Part shown: positions 36,809 through 46,127 of the stretch, in pieces | Layout of the letters: each line of letters begins with the position of its first letter | How positions within the stretch are numbered: the first letter of the stretch is position 1 | Assembly: GCF_002086795.1 (NCBI RefSeq) | Contig: NZ_MVIM01000013.1 | Coordinates: 1 to 64,000, forward strand | DNA length: 64,000 nt | Source of the DNA: Mycolicibacterium tusciae | GTDB lineage: Bacteria; Actinomycetota; Actinomycetes; Mycobacteriales; Mycobacteriaceae | Direction of reading: 5' to 3' | Program-made: the position numbers and the translations under genes | Notes under the pieces: generated by a model | Told to the model about the DNA's origin: nothing | The model's input: only the letters and a program-made list of their open reading frames with translations | Databases searched by the model: none

Positions 36809-36833
36809 ACCGTACCATACGAATTAGTACGGT
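36809..36833. promoter_or_regulatory. Inverted repeat ACCGTAC-N11-GTACGGT
   Basis: Arms at 36809-36815 and 36827-36833 are perfect over seven bases, in a locally AT-richer stretch about 90 bp before the acidic-protein start. This is a TetR-like operator shape; the GTAC core is shared with the operator near 58.5 kb. Confidence 0.55.
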
Positions 36834-36920
36834 TCAGGACATTCCCGCGCAAATTGCCAACGCACCCTCCTGCTGTCAGAAGGCGGGTTCGCTGTTTGGC
36901 CGGGCGGCGCGTCGGGCAAC

Positions 36921-37268
36921 ATGGCAGTCATGGCACGCGACGTATCCGACGACAATCCACTCACGCCAGAAGAAGCGCTCGACTCGGACGAGGTGCGAAA
37001 CGACGACGGCGACGAGGTGGTCGACCCGCCGGAGCGCTGGATCGAGGCCAAAGAGGACGAGACGCTGGACGAGCGTCTCGCCGACGAGGTGGCCGATGTC
37101 GGACCCGACGATATCGATCCGCGCGACGCCGACGACACCGAAAAGGAAACCGTGTCGATGTCCGACGATGAACTCGACCGCCTCGACCCCGAAGAGCACG
37201 GCATCGAACGCGGTCAGATCGACGGCACCCCCGAGGACGGCGAGTCGTTCTTCAACGTCGAGCGGTGA
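36921..37268 (+). CDS. Acidic DUF5709-like protein
   Basis: 115 residues (106 from a second ATG at 36930), very rich in Asp and Glu. The order LTPEEALDSDEV, then VVDPPERW, then ETLDERLADEVADV resembles DUF5709 proteins, in which a PPER turn and an LDERLA.E..DV segment recur. Likely cytosolic and partly disordered; the role is unknown. The gene ends base-to-base against the convergent glgX. Confidence 0.65.
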   Translation: MAVMARDVSDDNPLTPEEALDSDEVRNDDGDEVVDPPERWIEAKEDETLDERLADEVADVGPDDIDPRDADDTEKETVSMSDDELDRLDPEEHGIERGQIDGTPEDGESFFNVER

Positions 37269-39428
37269 CTACGTCCCGCTGACCGTCGCCGACCTCAGCA
37301 CCAACACCGACCTGGCGTCGACGGTGACCTTCGCTCCTGCATCGTGGGTCTTCGGTTCCTCGCCATTGGTGGCCGCGGTGTCGATGACCGGCTCCCACGA
37401 GGCGCCGAATCGTTCTTCCGGCAGGACGAACTCGAGCGCCTCGTAATGCGCATTGAAGAACAGCACGAACGAGTCATCCGTCACCCGCTGACCCCGCGGA
37501 TCGAGGTCGGGGATGCCCTGCCCGTTGAGGTACACCGCGATCGATTTGGCGAACCCGGAATCCCAGTCCTCGTCGCTCATCTCCGATCCGTCCGGTGCGA
37601 ACCACGCGATGTCGGGTAATCCGTCGCCGCCGCGCTGGCGCACGGGACGGCCGGAGAAGAAGCGCCGGCGCCGGAACACGGGGTGCGCGGCGCGTATCGC
37701 CGAAACGCTGCGGGTGAACTCGATCAGCTCGGTATCGGCGTTCTCCCAGTCGATCCAGGACAGTTCGTTGTCCTGGCAGTAGACGTTGTTGTTGCCGTTC
37801 TGCGTGCGGCCGAGCTCATCGCCGTGCGCGATCATCGGAACGCCCTGCGACAGCAGCAGCGTCGTCAGGAAGTTGCGCTGCTGCCGCGACCGGAGCGCGT
37901 TGATCTCGGGATCGTCGGTCGGTCCCTCGACACCGCAGTTCCACGATCGGTTGTGACTCTCGCCGTCGTTGTTGTCCTCACCGTTGGCTTCGTTGTGTTT
38001 CTCGTTGTAGGACACCAGGTCCCGCAGCGTGAACCCGTCGTGGGCGATGACGAAGTTGATCGATGCCACCGGTCGACGAGCGGTGTCCTCGTACAGGTCG
38101 GCGGACCCGGTCAACCGGGAGGCGAATTCGTCGAGGGTGGCCGGCTCTCCGCGCCAGTAGTCGCGCACGGTGTCACGGTATTTGCCGTTCCATTCCGTCC
38201 ACTGCGGCGGGAAATTGCCGACCTGGTATCCGCCGGGTCCGACGTCCCACGGCTCGGCGATCAGCTTGACCTGGCTGACGATCGGATCCTGTTGTACGAG
38301 TTCGAAGAACGTCGACAGTCGGTCCACGTCGTAGAACTCGCGGGCCAGTGTGGACGCCAGGTCGAAGCGGAACCCGTCGACGTGCATCTCGGTCACCCAG
38401 TACCGCAGCGAGTCCATAATCAGCTGCAGCGAGTGCGGATGGCCGACGTTGAGGCTGTTGCCCGTGCCGGTGTAGTCCATGTAGTAGCGCTTGTCGTCGT
38501 CGACGAGGCGGTAGTACGCGGCGTTGTCGATGCCCCGCATGGACAGCGTCGGCCCCATGTGGTTGCCCTCGGCGGTGTGGTTGTAGACGACGTCGAGGAT
38601 CACCTCGATGCCCTCCTCGTGCAGGGCGCGCACCATCGCCTTGAACTCCTGCACCTGCCCCCCGGGGTTCGGGCTCGAGCTGTATTTCGGGTCAGGCGCT
38701 AAGAACCCGATGGTGTTGTAACCCCAGTAGTTGGACAGCCCCTTGTCGATCAGCGTGGAGTCGTTGGCGAAGTGATGTACGGGCATCAGCTCGATCGCGT
38801 TGACGCCCAATGCTTTCAGGTGATCGATGATCACCGGGTGCGCCACCGCGGCGTACGTCCCGCGAAGCTGTTCCGGGATGTCCGGATGGGTCTGCGTGAG
38901 TCCCTTGACATGCGCCTCGTAGATGACGGTGTCGGCATATTCGTGGCTGGGCGGGCGGTCTACGCCCCAGTCGAAGTACGGGTTGATGACGACGCACTTG
39001 GGCATACTGGCCGCCGAGTCGTCATCGTTACGGCTGTCTGGGTCGCCGAAGTTGTAGCTAAACAACGACTGATTCCAGTCGAACGCACCCTGGATGGCCT
39101 TGGCGTACGGATCCAGCAGCAGCTTGTTGGGATTACAGCGGTGGCCGGCGGCCGGGTCGTAGGGCCCGTGTACGCGGTAGCCGTAGCGCTGGCCGGGTTC
39201 GATGGTCGGGACGAAGCCGTGCCAGACGAAGCCGTCCACCTCGGGCAGCGTGATGCAGGCCGTCTGTTCTCCGTCAGTGTCGAACAGGCACAGTTCGACG
39301 CGCTCGGCGGCCTCGCTGAACAGCGCGAAGTTCGTGCCCGTGCCGTCGTAGGTCGCCCCGAGTGGATAGGCCTTACCCGGCCAGACCTCAAGAGGGGTGT
39401 TGACCTGCGGATTGGCGGGTTGACTCAA
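37269..39428 (-). CDS. glgX: Glycogen debranching enzyme GlgX/TreX
   Basis: 719 residues, full length for the GlgX/TreX group (GH13_11 isoamylase-type). A CBM48 domain at the N-terminus (PLGATYDGTGTNFALFSEAA) is followed by the GH13 barrel with ELMPVHHF, DVVYNHTAEGN, VDGFRFDLAS (nucleophile Asp), LIAEPWDVG (acid Glu) and NFVIAHDGFTL (Asp). It removes alpha-1,6 branches from glycogen or alpha-glucan, releasing maltooligosaccharides for trehalose or maltose metabolism, which fits the nearby treS-mak. In M. tuberculosis a similar enzyme is treX in the treXYZ cluster. Confidence 0.93.
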   Translation of the reverse strand: MSQPANPQVNTPLEVWPGKAYPLGATYDGTGTNFALFSEAAERVELCLFDTDGEQTACITLPEVDGFVWHGFVPTIEPGQRYGYRVHGPYDPAAGHRCNPNKLLLDPYAKAIQGAFDWNQSLFSYNFGDPDSRNDDDSAASMPKCVVINPYFDWGVDRPPSHEYADTVIYEAHVKGLTQTHPDIPEQLRGTYAAVAHPVIIDHLKALGVNAIELMPVHHFANDSTLIDKGLSNYWGYNTIGFLAPDPKYSSSPNPGGQVQEFKAMVRALHEEGIEVILDVVYNHTAEGNHMGPTLSMRGIDNAAYYRLVDDDKRYYMDYTGTGNSLNVGHPHSLQLIMDSLRYWVTEMHVDGFRFDLASTLAREFYDVDRLSTFFELVQQDPIVSQVKLIAEPWDVGPGGYQVGNFPPQWTEWNGKYRDTVRDYWRGEPATLDEFASRLTGSADLYEDTARRPVASINFVIAHDGFTLRDLVSYNEKHNEANGEDNNDGESHNRSWNCGVEGPTDDPEINALRSRQQRNFLTTLLLSQGVPMIAHGDELGRTQNGNNNVYCQDNELSWIDWENADTELIEFTRSVSAIRAAHPVFRRRRFFSGRPVRQRGGDGLPDIAWFAPDGSEMSDEDWDSGFAKSIAVYLNGQGIPDLDPRGQRVTDDSFVLFFNAHYEALEFVLPEERFGASWEPVIDTAATNGEEPKTHDAGAKVTVDARSVLVLRSATVSGT

Positions 39429-39504
39429 GTTGCAGCTCCAAAATCAGTACGGATACGAACGAAGGCGACGTTAGGGGATGCCCAATGCGAAAGCATTGCA
39501 ACCA

Positions 39505-40311
39505 ATGAGTCCGTCACACGAATACCGCACGTTGCTGCTGGCCGCTGACAGTGGTGTGGCAACTATCACGCTCAACCGCCCCGAGCGCCGCAATGCCGTC
39601 GGCGACGGAATGCGTGAGGAGCTCGCCGACGCCTACCGGACCTGCGACCGCGACGATGGGGTCCGCGCCATCGTGCTGACGGGCGCACCGCCGGCGTTCT
39701 GCGCGGGTGCCGACTTGGCCGCGGGCGAGGACACCTTCGCCGACCCGGGATCGGGATTCAGCGCGGCCGGTATCGACGTGCCCGCCTTCACGCTGTCCAA
39801 GCCGGTGATCGCGGCGGTGAACGGCCACGCGATCGGATTGGGTCTGACGCTGGCGTTGCAGTGCGACATGCGGTTGTTCGCCGCCGATGCGCGGTACGGC
39901 ATCGTCCAGGTGCGGCGCGGGGTCGTCGGCGACGCCTACTCGCACTGGGTACTGCCGCGGCTCGTTGGGATCGCCAACGCCGCCGAAATCCTTTTGACCG
40001 GTGCGACATTCGACGGGCGCCGAGCTGTCGAACTCGGGCTGGGCAGCCGGGTGCTCGATGCAGATGACGTGCTGTCTGCCGCCCTGGAGGTAGCGCACGA
40101 CATCGCGACGAACACCGCGCCGATGTCGGTGGCAGCCAGCAAGCGTCTGCTGTGGGATTCCTTCGACCTCGACCGTGCCGCCGTCGGTCGCCGCGAAACC
40201 GAGATCCACCTCGCGGTGATGGGTCACGACGACGCCAGGGAAGGTGTGCGAGCCCACCTGGAGAACCGGGCGCCCAGATGGACGGGACGCCCGGTCGATC
40301 CGTCTAGCTGA
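39505..40311 (+). CDS. Enoyl-CoA hydratase/isomerase family protein
   Basis: 268 residues from ATG 39505 (an upstream ATG at 39478, preceded by AGGGG, would add nine). Crotonase fold: VATITLNRPERRNAV, AFCAGADLAAGED and AVNGHAIGLGLTLALQCD form the CoA-binding and oxyanion regions. The VVGDAYSHWVLPRLVG segment is consistent with a hydratase or isomerase; no specific substrate can be named. It is divergent from glgX and converges on pncA with eight overlapping bases. Confidence 0.85.
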   Translation: MSPSHEYRTLLLAADSGVATITLNRPERRNAVGDGMREELADAYRTCDRDDGVRAIVLTGAPPAFCAGADLAAGEDTFADPGSGFSAAGIDVPAFTLSKPVIAAVNGHAIGLGLTLALQCDMRLFAADARYGIVQVRRGVVGDAYSHWVLPRLVGIANAAEILLTGATFDGRRAVELGLGSRVLDADDVLSAALEVAHDIATNTAPMSVAASKRLLWDSFDLDRAAVGRRETEIHLAVMGHDDAREGVRAHLENRAPRWTGRPVDPSS

Positions 40312-40855
40312 TCTCGACCCCGGCGGCGCGCATGTCCTCGATGGCCTTGGTTGTCGACTCGGGCGCGACGCCCGCCGTCAGGTCCAGCAGCACGCGGGTG
40401 GCGAACCCCGCCTCCACGGCATCCGCGGCCGTCGCTCGCACGCAGTAGTCCGTCGCGATACCGACGATGTCGACCTCGTCGACACCGCGCTGCCGTAGCC
40501 AGTCGGCCAGCAGGGTGCCGTCGTCGTCGGCGCCCTCGAAGCCGCTGTATGCGGCGGCGTACTGACCCTTGCGGAAGACGGCCTCAACCCCCCCGGTATC
40601 CAGGTGGGGATGGAAGTCGGCGCCTGAGGTCGACACCACGCAGTGCCGCGGCCACGAGTGCGCGTAGTCCGGATTGTCGGAGAAGTGTTCACCGGGATCG
40701 ATGTGAAAGTCCTTGGTCGCCACCACATGTGCGTAGCCGTGATCACCGGCCAGCAGCTCGCTGATGGCGCTGGCAACTTCGGCGCCGCGAGTTACCTCCA
40801 GCGAACCGCCTTCGCAGAAGTCGTTCTGAACGTCGGTGATGATCAGCGCCCGCAT
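40304..40855 (-). CDS. pncA: Nicotinamidase/pyrazinamidase PncA
   Basis: 183 residues. All catalytic and metal residues known from mycobacterial PncA sit at the same numbers: D8, K96, C138 and D49, H51, H57, H71. It hydrolyses nicotinamide to nicotinic acid for NAD recycling and would activate pyrazinamide. It lies ten bases after the membrane-protein gene upstream on the same strand, so it may share that transcript. Confidence 0.95.
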   Translation of the reverse strand: MRALIITDVQNDFCEGGSLEVTRGAEVASAISELLAGDHGYAHVVATKDFHIDPGEHFSDNPDYAHSWPRHCVVSTSGADFHPHLDTGGVEAVFRKGQYAAAYSGFEGADDDGTLLADWLRQRGVDEVDIVGIATDYCVRATAADAVEAGFATRVLLDLTAGVAPESTTKAIEDMRAAGVEIS

Positions 40856-40864
40856 ACCCAGAAC

Positions 40865-42157
40865 CTACCCGCCGAACAACAGGTACAGCCCGGTGAAGGT
40901 GTAGCCCACCATCACCAGCATCATCGCGAGCTGACCGGTCAACTGGTGCGTCTTGGGCAGCAGGTGCAGCGCCCGGTCATGGGCGGCGATGACACCTGCC
41001 ACGTGGCCGACGACGACGAAGCCCACCTTCAGCGTCGCCAGCAGCGAAGGATGAAGCGACAGAATGTAATTCACGTCTGCGTCCATACCTAGCAGCAGGT
41101 AGACGGTCTGCTGCCCCCGTTCGACGAGATAGGTCAGGTAGTGCGCGAACACGTACCCGACGACTATCGGGATGAGCGAATGCGCCATCTGCCCCGGCAG
41201 CAACCGGCGCTGCTCGCGATCGACCCCACCGGTCGCCCTGGCCGCCAGCCAGAACGTCGCCGCGACCACGCCGGCGAAGACGATCAGGGCCGCGGTGTTG
41301 ATCAGTGTGGCGGCCGTCACGGACCCCGCCGTCTCGTCGATGAACGTGCGCCACTGCGGCCGTGCGGAGAAGCTGTCGAACGCCGTCGAGCCCAGCAGCA
41401 CCGACAACACCGCGACAACGCCGGGCCTTATCGGCAGCGACGGCAGATGATCAAAAGGGTTGCCGATCGCGATGCGGCCGTCGCGGTTGCGTCGCAATGC
41501 GGACAACCGCGACACCACGATGCCGTACACCTCGAACGGGTCTGCGCGTGCGCACCACCGCGCGCCACATACGAAGGCTCCGGCGAGCGTGACGACGAGA
41601 TAGATCAGTAACCAATTCCGTATCGCTGCAAGCGATCCCGGATCGGGACTGGCCAGTTCGAGCCACACGAACGCGAACAGGCCTAATGCGGCGGGCCAGT
41701 AGCCGAGTGCCGCCGGATAGTCACGCAGCGACTTTCCGCCGAACAACCGGTGCACCGTGCGTACCGGCGACAGCGCCCGCCACACCGGACCGAGCAGCAC
41801 CGACACCGCCACCAGCCCGACCCACATCAACACGTAGAACACGCCGGGCAGGGGACTCTCGGCGTTCTGCGGACCGATGAACGCGACGAGCCCCACCCAA
41901 ACCGCCAGGACCAGGCCGGCGATACCGACCACCCAACGGGTCGCCGGCGCGTCTACCGCCGCGGTCATCCACGCCGGCAGTTCGCGGCCGGGTTTCTCGG
42001 GATCGAATCGTGGCTTGCGCCATGCCAATGCGACGACGGCGAAGGTGAACGTCAGTGCCCACGCCGCGCCGATCAGCGCGTACGTGAAGGGGATCGGAAG
42101 GTCGGCGGACCCGCCCAGACCATGGGCGAGTACGGATACCGACCCGTCCGCGTTCAC
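40865..42157 (-). CDS. Polytopic membrane protein, last gene of the coupled membrane operon
   Basis: 430 residues with about ten hydrophobic helices. Notable pieces: GAFVCGARWCARADPFEVYG (two Cys five apart beside a helix), AHYLTYLVERGQQTVYLLLG and LKVGFVVVGHVAGVIAAHDRAL with several membrane-located His. I cannot name the family. The start overlaps the lipoprotein stop by four bases, so it belongs to a four-gene coupled unit. His and Cys in or near helices hint at metal or heme handling. Confidence 0.75.
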   Translation of the reverse strand: MNADGSVSVLAHGLGGSADLPIPFTYALIGAAWALTFTFAVVALAWRKPRFDPEKPGRELPAWMTAAVDAPATRWVVGIAGLVLAVWVGLVAFIGPQNAESPLPGVFYVLMWVGLVAVSVLLGPVWRALSPVRTVHRLFGGKSLRDYPAALGYWPAALGLFAFVWLELASPDPGSLAAIRNWLLIYLVVTLAGAFVCGARWCARADPFEVYGIVVSRLSALRRNRDGRIAIGNPFDHLPSLPIRPGVVAVLSVLLGSTAFDSFSARPQWRTFIDETAGSVTAATLINTAALIVFAGVVAATFWLAARATGGVDREQRRLLPGQMAHSLIPIVVGYVFAHYLTYLVERGQQTVYLLLGMDADVNYILSLHPSLLATLKVGFVVVGHVAGVIAAHDRALHLLPKTHQLTGQLAMMLVMVGYTFTGLYLLFGG

Positions 42158-42570
42158 TGCACGGTGATGGTGGCGACGGTCTTCTTCAGGTCGTGCAGCT
42201 CGACGTCGACCTTTCCGGGTACGGCGACGGTGAACTGGAACGACTGACCGGGCTTGGCCTCGATCTTGTACGAGTGCTCGGGATTGGAGTGCACGTGCAG
42301 TTCATCGGCGGCGTCGCTGTCGACTTTGAAGATGATCGGTTCGTTCACCGAGGCCTTCAACTGGGCGTTCGTGGGGGTCACGTTCCCGCCCTGGATCTTG
42401 ACGTCGACGACGAGGCGGTCGGGCGGCGCCTGTTGATCCTGCATGTCCGACGGGTTGACCGTCGTCGCCGACTGAGTGGCCTGACCATCGCCTTGGCCTT
42501 GTTCGCTTCCGCAGCCGGCTACGAGGAGGGCGGCGGCCAACGCAACAGCCGTTGCGAAACGCAGTTTCAC
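42154..42570 (-). CDS. Cupredoxin-like lipoprotein
   Basis: 138 residues from GTG 42570 (AAGGGA upstream). The signal ends in the lipobox LVAGC with acyl-Cys at 20. The mature domain (VDVKIQGGNVTPTNAQLKAS to the end) has the layout of a cupredoxin-like beta sandwich, with DELHVHSNPEHSYKIEAKPG and VPGKVDVELHD; the usual copper Cys is missing, but HVH and other His remain. It should be anchored outside the membrane. It overlaps genes on both sides by four bases. Confidence 0.75.
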   Translation of the reverse strand: MKLRFATAVALAAALLVAGCGSEQGQGDGQATQSATTVNPSDMQDQQAPPDRLVVDVKIQGGNVTPTNAQLKASVNEPIIFKVDSDAADELHVHSNPEHSYKIEAKPGQSFQFTVAVPGKVDVELHDLKKTVATITVQ

Positions 42571-42746
42571 GGTTTCCCTTCGGTATTCGGTGAGCCGGCC
42601 CCCTCGCCACCCTTCCGCCGATTGCGCACCGCGATGAACACCACCACCCCGGCCACCACGATGGCCGGAGCGAACGCCGGAACGGCGAGCCAGATGGGGT
42701 GGTCGGCCAGGTAGACGACGCTTGTTGCGTTCGATGCGACGGTCAT
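42567..42746 (-). CDS. Small membrane protein (59 aa) of the coupled operon
   Basis: ATG 42746 to TGA 42567 encodes 59 residues: a short N-terminal segment, one transmembrane helix (~20-40, LAVPAFAPAIVVAGVVVFIA) and a basic cytosolic tail (VRNRRKGG). It overlaps the 615-residue protein's stop (ATGA) and the lipoprotein's start (GTGA), each by four bases, which strongly supports its reality. It may be an assembly subunit of the membrane proteins on either side. Confidence 0.75.
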   Translation of the reverse strand: MTVASNATSVVYLADHPIWLAVPAFAPAIVVAGVVVFIAVRNRRKGGEGAGSPNTEGKP

Positions 42747-44590
42747 GCCTGTGCGGTCGGTTCGAGCCTGGCTTCGGTGTCGTGCGGCTCACTGTTGTTG
42801 ATCCGCCCGCCTCCCCAGGAGATGCCGGCGATCATCGCCAGCGTGCAGACCAGCACCACCAAACATCCGATCAACCATAAGGATTGAGGGATGTCCGGGC
42901 TGCGTTCGCGCTGAAGGATGGTGATCTCCCCGACGAACGGCCGTGTCATCGTCGCCTCGGCGGGCACTTCCTCGGCACCGATGCCGGGGTCGCCTGCCAG
43001 GTAGATCGGCACCGCGGCAAGGGTTTTGCCGTCGTGCACCCGCAGCAGTGTCTTCCAGGTACCCGATACCGGCATCGGCTCGGTGGACCGGAAGTGACCC
43101 GGGCCGACTTGCTCGAGATGGTCGATGAAGATGCCGCGCTGGTTGGCCAGTCCACCCTGCCAGCCCAGCACCGACACCCAGTTGGGGTCGTTGCTGATCA
43201 GGTTCGCCGGGGTGAGCCGCACGTCCGCGGTTGCGTAACGCTCACCGTCACTCGTGGGCACGTCGGTGAGAGTGATCGACGCCGCCGCACTTTCGGGGAC
43301 GTCATAACGCAGCCCGTTGGCTGCTGCGCCGCCGATCGCCAGGACCGTGAGGGCGACAAGGCCGACACCGATGGCGCGACTGGGCAGCCGTTGGCCCGTC
43401 AGCACCATGCCGACCATCGCTCCGCATCCGCCGGTGAGGATCGCGACCGGAACGGCCATCATGAGCGCTTCCGGCCAAATGCTGGTCGGCCATGGCAGGT
43501 GGTAGACGGCGTCGATCCACAGCGACTCGAGCCAAAGCCCGATGGTTCCGATGCCGAGGCCGCTGACCAGACCGAACACGACAGGACGTTTCAGGAGCGG
43601 GGTCAGCGCCAACAACTCGACGACCAGCGCGGCCCCGATATAGAGGGGGAACCAGCTGACCGGCGCGTCGAGTACGGGCGCCACCAGTAGCGCGACGATG
43701 CCGCGCAGACCGATGGCGATGATCGCGGCGATGAGAGCAGCACCCTTACCCATGAAAATTCGGGCGGCCACCAGTGCCAGCGCGGCAGCGGCGGCGATGA
43801 GCATCGGCTCGAACACCTGCCGGAACTGCGGCACACCGAAGTCGAACTCGATCTGATAAACCGAGGCGCCGATCAGTACACCGGCGAAAGCCAGATACTG
43901 GATGAATCTGAGGCCGATGCCGTCCGGCGGCGTGTTATCGGTCCTGACCCTGCGCCCCTCGTATTCGAGGTACAGCGCGGCCAACGTGGAGAAACCTGCG
44001 CCGCCGATCATCATCAGGTGCGTAGGACCCCAAAGCGTGACGTCTTGGCCGAAGATTCGATGCCAGATGTCGTCGAGGGGGAAGCCCATGAGCGCGTACA
44101 GACCGCACCCGGCCATCACGATGCCGCCGACCGGCGCATACCAATCATCGGTGATCCGGACCGCCGCCGGGCCCGGTCGCTCGTCCGCTCCCCTGGGCAG
44201 CACCATCGCCGTGCACCCGGCGACGAAGATGCCGAACAATCCGATCAGGATGAAGTAGTGCGCCGGATTGGCCAGCGCACCGTCGTCCCGGCCATTGCCG
44301 ATATGCAGGCTGACGTCCCAGATGAAGCCGAACAGCGCGCAAATGATCGATGCGATGAACAGCGCCATCGGCAACGCCACCCACGGCGGCCGCTTGAACC
44401 GGCGTCCCGACCAGTCGGCCAGGTTGGCCAGCCAGTCGATCTTGTGGTTGCGGTGCAGCCAGCCGATCCACAGCAGAATCGCCGCGACGATGCCGCCGGC
44501 GACCGTCAATCCGACGATTTCGCCGATCGCGGCCCCGCCGCCCTCGTCGCCCTGAGCAAGTAACTCCATCGCAAGTAACTTCATTGTCAT
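42743..44590 (-). CDS. Large polytopic membrane protein, first gene of the coupled operon
   Basis: 615 residues with about twelve to fourteen hydrophobic helices and a ~150-residue extracytoplasmic domain before the last helix (SAAASITLTDVPTSDGERY to TRPFVGEITILQRE). WYAPVGGIVMAGCGLYALMG, WGPTHLMMIGGAG and WFPLYIGAALVVELLAL are helix segments with potential ligands. The extracytoplasmic part contains GTWKTLLRVHDG, reminiscent of copper-resistance or sandwich domains. No family name can be given. It heads a four-gene overlapping unit with a small palindrome upstream. Confidence 0.75.
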   Translation of the reverse strand: MTMKLLAMELLAQGDEGGGAAIGEIVGLTVAGGIVAAILLWIGWLHRNHKIDWLANLADWSGRRFKRPPWVALPMALFIASIICALFGFIWDVSLHIGNGRDDGALANPAHYFILIGLFGIFVAGCTAMVLPRGADERPGPAAVRITDDWYAPVGGIVMAGCGLYALMGFPLDDIWHRIFGQDVTLWGPTHLMMIGGAGFSTLAALYLEYEGRRVRTDNTPPDGIGLRFIQYLAFAGVLIGASVYQIEFDFGVPQFRQVFEPMLIAAAAALALVAARIFMGKGAALIAAIIAIGLRGIVALLVAPVLDAPVSWFPLYIGAALVVELLALTPLLKRPVVFGLVSGLGIGTIGLWLESLWIDAVYHLPWPTSIWPEALMMAVPVAILTGGCGAMVGMVLTGQRLPSRAIGVGLVALTVLAIGGAAANGLRYDVPESAAASITLTDVPTSDGERYATADVRLTPANLISNDPNWVSVLGWQGGLANQRGIFIDHLEQVGPGHFRSTEPMPVSGTWKTLLRVHDGKTLAAVPIYLAGDPGIGAEEVPAEATMTRPFVGEITILQRERSPDIPQSLWLIGCLVVLVCTLAMIAGISWGGGRINNSEPHDTEARLEPTAQA

Positions 44591-44616
44591 CCCACCCTCA
44601 TGAGTACCGCCCGAAC

Positions 44617-44630
44617 TTACCCGTCGGTAA
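44617..44630. promoter_or_regulatory. Inverted repeat TTACC-CGTC-GGTAA upstream of the membrane operon
   Basis: Five-base arms at 44617-44621 and 44626-44630, about 27-40 bases before the start of the 615-residue protein. A short operator-like palindrome; the regulator is unknown. Confidence 0.45.
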
Positions 44631-44669
44631 TATTGCCAGAAGTACCCGATCTGAAACCAGGGGTATCAC

Positions 44670-46127
44670 CTAACCGGCGACGCGGAATGTGTCCAGCGAG
44701 CTGTCGGCGGCGTCAGGGACGTTCATCCCGGCTTTCAGCCCATCACGCAGATAATCGATCACGGCGTCGTTGAGCCGTTCGCCCGGCACGACGGCCGGTA
44801 TACCTGGCGGATACGGGGTGATCTGCTCGGCTGACACCCGGCCGGCGGCCTCCGAGGCCGGCACCTCCTCGACTTGTCCGAAGAAGGCGTCGCGCGGGGT
44901 GTCCACGGTCTCCAACTGGATCTCCGACGGTGACGGCAGTCGGATCGACGGCGGCCGCTCGAAGTCGTCGGCCGCCTTGCGCCATGTCCACAGCGCGTCG
45001 AGGAGTCGTTTGGCGCTGGCTTTGTCGTCGGCGAACGACATCGTGGCGAGGATGCGGCGATGGTCGCTCATACCTAGGTCGACGTGGCAATTCTTCCGCA
45101 GCCAGTCGGCCGCCTGGTAGCCGGACGTCCCGGTGGCCGAGACGTCGATCAGGATCTGCAGGCGATCGAGGTCGTGGGAAGCCTCGACCCCCAGCAATTC
45201 ACTGTCGAGCACCTCGACGTCGGGGATCAGCTCGATGTCATCGCGCAGCCCGCGAACCAGCTCCAGTGCCGCCCCGAGCAGTTCGTGCCCGCGGTCGACC
45301 ATCTGCCGCCGCCAGCCGTCGATCCCGGCGTAGATCATGGCGTTCGGGCTCGTCGTCATCAGGAGGTCGGCGCAGGCCGACAACCGATCCTGGTCGATCA
45401 GATCGCCCTGCAGATGGAACACCGATCCCTGCTCGAAGCCGGCGCCCATCTTGTGCACGCTGACGACACAGACGTCGGCGCCAGCGTCCATCGCCCATGT
45501 CGGCAGATTCTCGTGGAACGGCAGATGGGCTCCCCACGCCTCATCGACGATCAGCGGCTTACCGCGGTCGTGGCACACCTTGGCGATTCCCTCGAGATCG
45601 GTGCAGGTGCCGTAGGGGCTGGGGCTCACGACGAGTGCGCCCGCAGCGTCCGGGTGGCGATCCCACGCGTTCTCGAAGTCCTGGACCGACGGTGGATGGG
45701 AGAAGTGCCGGTCGGCGTCCCAGCGTGGGGTGACCCAATATGGCGTCACACCCGAGAAGACCAGACCGGCGACGATCGACTTGTGGCTGTCGCGTGGAAC
45801 GAGCAAGCCACCATCTCCGCCGGCGACGGCCATCATGGCGGCCTTCACCGACAGTGAACTGCCACAGGTGGAGAACCACGCGACGTCTGCGCCTACCGCC
45901 TCGGCCATCAGATCTTCGGCGCGGCTGAGGTATTCGTTGCGCATGCGGCGGTCGTCGAGACCGCCGCTGACCAAGACGTCGTTGGCGAACGGCTCTCGCC
46001 CGAGCACAGCCAGCACGCGGTCGTCGACACCACGCCCCTGCCGGTGCCCGGGCGGCGTGTAGCCGTAGCGGTTCTTCTGCCGATAGTCGAGCAGGCCGTC
46101 GAGTACCGGCGCCTCGGACTGGTCCAT
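44670..46127 (-). CDS. Orn/Lys/Arg decarboxylase family protein (PLP)
   Basis: 485 residues from ATG 46127. PLP fold type I of the Orn/Lys/Arg decarboxylase major domain: STCGSSLSVKAAMMAVAGG (cofactor phosphate region), PLIVDEAWGAHLPFH (Asp to the pyridine N) and VSVHKMGAGFEQGS (Schiff-base Lys). The C-terminal domain has QITPYPPGIPAVVPGE. Substrate could be arginine, lysine or ornithine. Its start shares one base with the upstream dehydrogenase stop (TGATG), so the pair is co-translated. Confidence 0.88.
   Translation of the reverse strand: MDQSEAPVLDGLLDYRQKNRYGYTPPGHRQGRGVDDRVLAVLGREPFANDVLVSGGLDDRRMRNEYLSRAEDLMAEAVGADVAWFSTCGSSLSVKAAMMAVAGGDGGLLVPRDSHKSIVAGLVFSGVTPYWVTPRWDADRHFSHPPSVQDFENAWDRHPDAAGALVVSPSPYGTCTDLEGIAKVCHDRGKPLIVDEAWGAHLPFHENLPTWAMDAGADVCVVSVHKMGAGFEQGSVFHLQGDLIDQDRLSACADLLMTTSPNAMIYAGIDGWRRQMVDRGHELLGAALELVRGLRDDIELIPDVEVLDSELLGVEASHDLDRLQILIDVSATGTSGYQAADWLRKNCHVDLGMSDHRRILATMSFADDKASAKRLLDALWTWRKAADDFERPPSIRLPSPSEIQLETVDTPRDAFFGQVEEVPASEAAGRVSAEQITPYPPGIPAVVPGERLNDAVIDYLRDGLKAGMNVPDAADSSLDTFRVAG

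Noticed and set aside
37683..38702. Plus-strand frame opposite glgX
   Set aside because: Val/Arg-rich shadow; GlgX motifs are complete on the other strand.
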